Source: Naasia sp. (lineage in GTDB: Bacteria; Actinomycetota; Actinomycetes; Actinomycetales; Microbacteriaceae). Taken from it: 59,930 bases of DNA. The notes under the pieces were generated by a model that was given only the letters and a program-made list of their open reading frames with translations, was not told the origin of the DNA and made no database searches. Below, piece after piece: positions 55,387-59,930 of this stretch (positions are counted from its first letter, which is position 1; every line of letters starts with the position of its first letter). Made by a program: the position numbers and the translations under genes. The DNA lies in NCBI RefSeq assembly GCF_025465545.1, contig NZ_JAODMK010000014.1, positions 1 to 59,930 on the forward strand. The letters run 5' to 3'.

Positions 55387-56820
55387 TTACCTTCCGACGA
55401 CGCCGGTGCGATTGATGAGGGTGTCGAGCATCTCGTCCATGGCGGTGAGCACTCGCGCGGCGCCCTGATAGGCGTGCTGGAACGTGAGCAGATTCATCGT
55501 CTCCTCGTCGAGGTCGACCGCCGACTGGGAGGACTGCGCGGTCGTTGCCGCGACGGCGCTCTGATCGCTGAGGACCGCCTGCTGCATGCTCGTACGCGCG
55601 GCCACGCCGACCTGGACAACATATGTCGCCCACCGGGAGTCGGGTCCGTCGAGGGCGCTCGCCAGGTCGGCGATCTCGTCGGCCTTGCTGCCGTCGGCCC
55701 CGCCCTTGCCGCTCGCTGCCGCTGCGATCTGAGAGACGTCGGTGGGGACGACCGAGAGCCCGAGGGCCGCGGAGGGGATGGCCGCGTTCAGGGCGAAGAA
55801 CCGGCCACCGGTCGCGCCGGAGTACGTGACGGCGCTGGAGTGGATGGCGTTGACCTTCGTGTACAGCGTCGTAGCGAGCGTGTTGTAGAGCGCCGCGGCC
55901 TCCGCGAACGGGCCGCCGGTGCCACCGGTCTCGGCCGGACCCATGGTAGCGAGGCGCCCCGCGAGTTCTCCGCCGTCGAGGTCGACCGTGCCGCCGCCGC
56001 CTGCCCACTCCAGGTGGGCGGGGTTGGCCGCCGCGTCCTCGAGGCGGGCGGCGCCCCCGAGGGTGAGGGCGCGGGAGGTCGTTCCCGCGACGAGGGCGTT
56101 GCCGCCGAGGACGACGTCGACCGTGTTGTCGGGGTTCTCGCGCACCGTGGCGCCGGTGAGCCCGGCCAGGTTCGTCAGGAGCAGCGACCGCTGGTCGAGC
56201 AGCTCGTTCGCGGATCCGCCGGACGCGACGGTCCTCCGGATCTGGTCGTTGAGCTGCGCGACCTGGCCCGCGGCCGTGTTGACGGCCTGAACGGCGGTCT
56301 GGGCAGCCGTCCGTGCGTCCGACCAGCCGGCGCTCGCCTGCGCATAGCCGTCGGCGATGCGGGACACCAGCTGTCCGGCTTGAGCGAGCAGGGTTGCGCC
56401 GGGGCCGGCCGAGTTCGCGGAGCCGGCGTTGTTGGAGAGGTTCTGCCAGGCGGACCAGAAGTCGGAGAGGGTGACCGAGAGGCCGTCGCTGCCCGGCTCA
56501 TTGAGGGAGGTCTCGATGGTGGAGACTGCGGAGGACGCGACCTTCCAGTAGCCGGAGCTTGAGGCGGCGGCGCGGACGCGGCTGTCCAGGATCGAGTCGC
56601 CCAGGCGTGCGATGCGGTCGATCTGCACGCCCTGGCCGATGTTGACACCGGTGCGGAAGATGCTCGACGAGCTGACCGAGCCCACCGCCGACTGGGACAC
56701 GCGCTGACGGGTGTAGCCGTCGGTTGTGGCATTCGCGATGTTCTGGCCGGTCAGGTCGATCGCCGCGCGCGCGGCGACGAGACCGCTGTACGCGGTCTGC
56801 AGTCCGCCGAAGGTGCTCAT
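55387..56820 (-). CDS. flgK: Flagellar hook-associated protein FlgK (HAP1)
   Basis: A 477-residue FlgK. The N-terminus matches the rod/hook family (TAYSGLVAARAAIDLTGQNIA, NATTDGYTRQRV). The middle variable part is short, and the C-terminal helix (SAVDLDEETMNLLTFQHAYQ, ARVLTAMDEMLDTLI) is typical. FlgK forms the first ring at the hook-filament junction. The ATG at 56820 immediately follows the flgN stop, and longer frames upstream read into flgN in another phase. Confidence 0.93.
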   Translation of the reverse strand: MSTFGGLQTAYSGLVAARAAIDLTGQNIANATTDGYTRQRVSQSAVGSVSSSSIFRTGVNIGQGVQIDRIARLGDSILDSRVRAAASSSGYWKVASSAVSTIETSLNEPGSDGLSVTLSDFWSAWQNLSNNAGSANSAGPGATLLAQAGQLVSRIADGYAQASAGWSDARTAAQTAVQAVNTAAGQVAQLNDQIRRTVASGGSANELLDQRSLLLTNLAGLTGATVRENPDNTVDVVLGGNALVAGTTSRALTLGGAARLEDAAANPAHLEWAGGGGTVDLDGGELAGRLATMGPAETGGTGGPFAEAAALYNTLATTLYTKVNAIHSSAVTYSGATGGRFFALNAAIPSAALGLSVVPTDVSQIAAAASGKGGADGSKADEIADLASALDGPDSRWATYVVQVGVAARTSMQQAVLSDQSAVAATTAQSSQSAVDLDEETMNLLTFQHAYQGAARVLTAMDEMLDTLINRTGVVGR

Positions 56821-56821
56821 C

Positions 56822-57307
56822 TCAGAACCGCCGGTCGAAGAGGTGCCCGCCGCTGGTGGCCAGCGCGGGCGCGCCCTGTCCGTCGTAGACGCCGGCGGCA
56901 GGCTGCAGGTTCGCGAGCGTCTCCTGCGTAGAGCGGGTGGCGGCGCGGAGGTACTGCAGGTTGGTGTCGCGGATGTCGGCGATCTGAGCCGTGATGCTGG
57001 TGAGCGCGTTGAGGTGCGAGGTGAAGATCTCACTCCAGGTCTCGGAGGGGCTGGAGGCGGCGATCTCGCGGAGAGTCGCGTCCTCAGGGAGTCCCCACTC
57101 CAGGGCGACGGAGGACGACTCGACGGTGCGCTCGATGCCCACCTTGCGGAGCCGGACAAGCACCTGCTCGACCTCGCGGGTGGCGAAGGGCAGCCACTTG
57201 CTCTTGCCCGTGGTCAGGAGCAGGTGCTCCTCCTCGAGCTTGAACATGAGCAGCTCGAGCAGTTCCCGCTCGCGCCACAGCAGCGTCGACAGCTCGTTGG
57301 CGGCCAT
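56822..57307 (-). CDS. flgN: Flagellar chaperone FlgN
   Basis: A 161-residue, mostly helical FlgN-type protein: LSTLLWRERELLELLMFKLE, a mid-region REVEQVLVRLRKVG and a long helix (LTSITAQIADIRDTNLQYL) with a Gln/Ala-rich C-terminus. FlgN chaperones bind FlgK and FlgL C-termini and deliver them to the export gate. It is upstream of flgK and flgL in the operon, as expected. The ATG at 57307 follows a stretch with GAGGAGCG about 9 bases upstream. Confidence 0.85.
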   Translation of the reverse strand: MAANELSTLLWRERELLELLMFKLEEEHLLLTTGKSKWLPFATREVEQVLVRLRKVGIERTVESSSVALEWGLPEDATLREIAASSPSETWSEIFTSHLNALTSITAQIADIRDTNLQYLRAATRSTQETLANLQPAAGVYDGQGAPALATSGGHLFDRRF

Positions 57308-57637
57308 GGTTCTCACGCTCCTCGTGCTCCCTTCCGGCAGCTCGGTGCCGGCTGATTCGGCGCAAGGTTTTTCTGCGCGTCTCCTTTCACATTCGGCAAT
57401 GGGTGCCGATAGGTAAGGGTGCCGCGCGAATTCCCCCTGTCCGGAGCGCCGAATGATACCGGCCTCGCCCTCGCGACACGGGAGGCGCACGCGACCATTA
57501 GTGGGGGATGTCGGCCCCCTTGCCTTCCCAAGCAGAATTGCCGGACGGACGCATCCGCCCTGGGAAGCGGAAAGCGCCGGAGAGGCACCGCCTTGAGTGG
57601 TACCGCTCCACATGTCACATGCGCGGGGGAGCATTTC
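57308..57637. promoter_or_regulatory. Divergent flagellar control region (flgN operon and fliA)
   Basis: This 330-bp gene-free region separates two flagellar units. GCCGATAG at 57405-57412 on the plus strand and GCCGAATG on the minus strand (57397-57390) face apart, forming the inverted arrangement CGGC...GCCG. Both resemble the sigma-28 -10 (GCCGATAA), but no good TAAA -35 is present. On the minus strand TATCAT near 57457 is a housekeeping -10 candidate. No other gene is supported here. Confidence 0.4.
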
Positions 57638-58456
57638 ATGGATCGTCGCGAGCGCAACCGCCTTGTCGAGGACAATCTGGCCATCGTCGGATATCTCGTG
57701 AACGACGTCTGCTCCCGGGCGACGCACCTCTCCCGTGATGACCTGGCTTCCGCCGGGGCGATGGGCCTGATCATGGCCGCCGACACCTTCAACTCCGAGC
57801 TCGGCGTGCCTTTCGGCGCTTTCGCCCGCCGCCGGATCCTCGGCGCGATGGCCGACGAGATGCGGGCCGCCGACTGGGCCACCCGCACCGCCCGCAAGCG
57901 CATCCGAGAGTCGCTCGCCGTGCAGGAGTCGCTCACCGCGGCGCTGGGGCGCGCCCCGTCGATCGACGAGGTCGCGACCTCGCTCGGCGTCGATCGTGCC
58001 GCCGTCACCGAGGCGCTGACGGATGCCGCGCGCACCGTGTCCAGTCTCGACGCCACCGAGGCGGACTTCGTGGCTGCCGACATCGCGAGCCCCGAGGACA
58101 GCCTCGTGGACACCGAGCGCAACAAGTACCTGATCGCCGCCGTGCAGTCCCTGCCCGAGAAGATGCGCTACATCGTGGAGCAGATCTACTTCGAGGACCG
58201 CTCGGTGAAGGAGCTCGCGGAGGAGCTGGGTGCCACCCACTCCGCAATCTCGCAGCAGCGTGCCGAGGCGGTCCGCCTCATGCGCGACGGTCTCGAGACG
58301 CACTATGCCGATGAGCAGCAGGAGGTGGCCGAGGTGCACTCCCGGGTGGCCCCGGCGCGCCGCAGCGCGTACCTCGCCCGTCTTGCCGAGAATGCCACTG
58401 CGGCGATGAGCCGTCAGCTGAGCGCTCCGTTCGCGCGGGAGTCCGCCGCGTCGTGA
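57638..58456 (+). CDS. fliA: Flagellar sigma factor FliA (sigma-28 type)
   Basis: A 272-residue sigma-70 family protein of the FliA/WhiG group. Region 2 contains RNRLVEDNLAIVGYLV, DDLASAGAMGLIMAAD and FGAFARRRILGAMADEMR, with the WATRT extension. Region 3 is RAPSIDEVATSLGVDRAAV and region 4 ends LPEKMRYIVEQIYFEDRSVKEL-type sequence and the recognition helix ATHSAISQQRAEAV. It directs RNA polymerase to late flagellar promoters; a matching promoter stands right before fliC. The ATG at 57638 has GGGGGAG eight bases upstream; longer frames are out of character for the family. Confidence 0.9.
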   Translation: MDRRERNRLVEDNLAIVGYLVNDVCSRATHLSRDDLASAGAMGLIMAADTFNSELGVPFGAFARRRILGAMADEMRAADWATRTARKRIRESLAVQESLTAALGRAPSIDEVATSLGVDRAAVTEALTDAARTVSSLDATEADFVAADIASPEDSLVDTERNKYLIAAVQSLPEKMRYIVEQIYFEDRSVKELAEELGATHSAISQQRAEAVRLMRDGLETHYADEQQEVAEVHSRVAPARRSAYLARLAENATAAMSRQLSAPFARESAAS

Positions 58457-58480
58457 CGTGCCCAGTCCGGGGGTGATGGC

Positions 58481-58507
58481 TAACGCCTGACGCCCGGGTG
58501 TCGATAG
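58481..58507 (+). promoter_or_regulatory. FliA-type promoter of the flagellin gene
   Basis: TAAC (58481-58484), a 15-bp spacer and GTCGATAG (58500-58507) match the sigma-28 consensus TAAA-N15-GCCGATAA at three of four and six of eight positions. Start of transcription would be near 58514, about 54 nt before the chosen ATG, which rules out an in-frame ATG at 58508. Confidence 0.7.
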
Positions 58508-58567
58508 ATGTCCATGTCGGACCACGGAAGGGCCGGCGCCAACCACGACTCATGGAGGAACTGCAAA

Positions 58568-59692
58568 ATGGGTATGCAGATCAACACCAACATCAATGCG
58601 CTCAACACGTACCGCAACCTCAACTCCACACAGAACAGCCTGAGCAAGTCGCTCGAGAAGCTGTCCAGTGGTCTCCGCATCAACCGCGCTGCCGATGACG
58701 CAGCCGGCCTGGTGATCTCGGAGGGCCTCAAGTCGCAGATCGGCGGCCTCACCGCCGCATCGCGCAACGCCCAGGACGGCGTCTCGGTCGTGCAGACCGC
58801 AGAAGGCGCCCTGGGAGAGGCTCAGTCGATCCTGCAGCGTCTTCGTGATCTCGCCGTTCAGGCCGGTAACGACGCGAACAGCACGGACGCGCGCACGGCC
58901 CTCGCTGCGGAGGCATCCAGCCTCACGTCGGAGCTCACGCGTATCTCGAACTCGACCAACTTCAACGGCAAGAACCTGCTCGACGGCACCGCCGGCACCA
59001 TGCAGTTCCAGGTCGGTGCCGACGGAACCGCGAACAGCCAGATCAGCGTGCTGATGACCAACCTGTCAACGGTCGCCACCAACCTCGGTGCGGGCGGTGC
59101 CAACTTCGCGGTTGTCACCCCGACTGCGGTCACGGGCAACTTCACCGTCAACAACGGCACCGCTCAGGTCGTCGTCGCGATGGGTGCGGCCAACACGTAC
59201 AACACGGTGGGCGCTGTCGCCGAGAAGCTGAACTCGGACACGAGCTTCGCGGCGAACTTCTCCGCGTCGGTCGACTCCGCCAACAAGCTGGTCGTCACGA
59301 GCAAGACCGGCGGCACCGTCCTCGGTGGCGTCATCGGCACCCCGGCCGCGATCGGTACGGGCGGCTCGACCGCCACGGCCGTTGCGGGTGGCCTCAGCTT
59401 CTCGACCGCCGCGAACGCGCAGGCTGCGATCAACTCGATCGACGCTCAGCTCGACGTGGTCTCGACGCAGCGGTCCGCCCTCGGTGCCGTGCAGAACCGG
59501 TTCGACCGCGCCATCGCGAACATCAGCGTGGCCATCGAGAACCTGGCCGCCTCGAAGAGCCGGATCACCGACGTCGACATGGCGTCCGAGATGGTCAACT
59601 TCACCCGCGCTCAGATCCTGAGCCAGTCCGGTACCGCCATGCTCGCGCAGGCGAACCAGATGCCGCAGCTCGCGCTGCAGCTCCTGGGCTAG
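58568..59692 (+). CDS. fliC: Flagellin
   Basis: A 374-residue flagellin. The conserved N-terminal D0/D1 helices (INTNINALNTYRNLN, LEKLSSGLRINRAADDAAGL) and C-terminal helices (VQNRFDRAIANISVAIENLA, ITDVDMASEMVNFTRAQIL, QANQMPQLALQLLG) are complete. The central part (about residues 165-270) is short and Ala/Val/Thr-rich. The start at 58568 is fixed by GGAGG nine bases upstream and by the sigma-28 promoter. Its mRNA is the expected target of CsrA-type control in species that have csrA. A strong hairpin follows. Confidence 0.96.
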   Translation: MGMQINTNINALNTYRNLNSTQNSLSKSLEKLSSGLRINRAADDAAGLVISEGLKSQIGGLTAASRNAQDGVSVVQTAEGALGEAQSILQRLRDLAVQAGNDANSTDARTALAAEASSLTSELTRISNSTNFNGKNLLDGTAGTMQFQVGADGTANSQISVLMTNLSTVATNLGAGGANFAVVTPTAVTGNFTVNNGTAQVVVAMGAANTYNTVGAVAEKLNSDTSFAANFSASVDSANKLVVTSKTGGTVLGGVIGTPAAIGTGGSTATAVAGGLSFSTAANAQAAINSIDAQLDVVSTQRSALGAVQNRFDRAIANISVAIENLAASKSRITDVDMASEMVNFTRAQILSQSGTAMLAQANQMPQLALQLLG

Positions 59693-59699
59693 TCGCCCT

Positions 59700-59737
59700 C
59701 GCCCGGTGGCGCTCGCTTCGGCGGGCGCCACCGGGCG
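59700..59737 (+). terminator. Terminator after fliC
   Basis: CGCCCGGTGGCGC (59700-59712) pairs perfectly with 59725-59737 around a 12-base loop, 8 bp past the fliC stop and 35 bp before fliD. It may allow partial read-through into fliD. Confidence 0.75.
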
Positions 59738-59771
59738 ACACTTCTGATCGACCGGTGGGGGAGGGGACGCA

Positions 59772-59930
59772 GTGGCCACGCTCGGCATCGACGGACTCGT
59801 GTCCTCACTCGACACCACGTCGATCATCAACCAGCTGATGACGCTCGAGGCGCGGCCTCAGACGCTCCTCAAGTCGACGCTCAACTCGACCAACAGCTTC
59901 CTGAGCGCTCTCCGCTCCCTCAACGCGTCG
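59772..59930 (+). CDS. fliD: Flagellar cap protein FliD, 5' fragment
   Basis: The first 53 codons of FliD (HAP2), truncated by the window end. ATLGIDGLVSSLDTTSIINQ and LMTLEARPQTLL are typical of its N-terminal coiled region. The GTG at 59772 follows GGGGGAGGGGA. FliD caps the filament and helps flagellin fold; fliC-fliD order is standard. Confidence 0.88.
   Translation, partial: MATLGIDGLVSSLDTTSIINQLMTLEARPQTLLKSTLNSTNSFLSALRSLNAS

Noticed and set aside
58508-58567. Upstream in-frame ATG at 58508 as the flagellin start
   Set aside because: It lies directly at the sigma-28 -10 element, before the expected transcription start, and adds residues absent from flagellins.

Overview
The window is high-GC DNA with dense operons, many GTG/TTG starts, start-stop overlaps (ATGA, GTGA, TGATG) and very strong third-position GC, as expected of an actinobacterium. 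Gene content (TTG-started rpoB and rpoC, a 1,511-residue Lhr helicase next to a Nei-type glycosylase, DUF4916/DUF1684/DUF427 proteins, a flagellar block with FliW) fits a flagellated member of the Microbacteriaceae. The family assignment is inference; no 16S or other decisive marker is present.

Layout. (1) 52-5657: a catabolic operon (ROK kinase, SIS protein, SDR, FAD-dependent oxidoreductase, phosphotriesterase-like hydrolase) with a convergent GntR/UTRA regulator; the substrate cannot be named. (2) 5834-8109: small poorly known proteins and non-coding DNA. (3) 8151-11350: an RsbQ-like alpha/beta hydrolase followed by a PAS-GAF-GGDEF protein, with a divergent EAL protein: a compact cyclic-di-GMP module. 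(4) 11372-24302: housekeeping and repair genes (nei, lhr, esterase, DEAD-box helicase, SprT-like, PQQ-type lipoprotein dehydrogenase, spermidine-synthase fold) and conserved unknowns. (5) 24401-32208: rpoB-rpoC with a good promoter and a strong terminator. (6) 32231-37669: GH1, glycosyltransferase and GH2 genes, and a heme-degrading-family protein. (7) 37819-52769: a complete Gram-positive type IV pilus locus: two PilT-type ATPases, PilB, PilC, a major pilin, three minor pilin-like proteins, prepilin peptidase, PilM, PilN-like and PilO-like proteins, plus two small paralogous proteins of an unfamiliar family. (8) 54083-59930: flagellar genes flgN-flgK-flgL-fliW (minus) and fliA, fliC, fliD (plus, the last cut by the window end).

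The most notable material is around the start of the pilus locus. Two proteins (37924-38496 and 40105-40509) that bracket the first pilT share a C-x2-C-x13-H-x3-H signature plus matching N- and C-terminal motifs. The region before the first of them and the region before pilT carry a duplicated promoter-leader-GTG cassette with nearly identical geometry. An RNA leader with attenuator-like mutually exclusive pairings lies at 38716-38835. Together with the RsbQ/GGDEF/EAL module and the adjoining flagellar genes, the window looks like a surface-motility and adhesion region whose regulation is largely uncharacterised.

I see no rRNA, tRNA, CRISPR array, insertion sequence or prophage. Start codons are my choices from ribosome-binding sites, overlaps and family length; alternatives are given in the entries.
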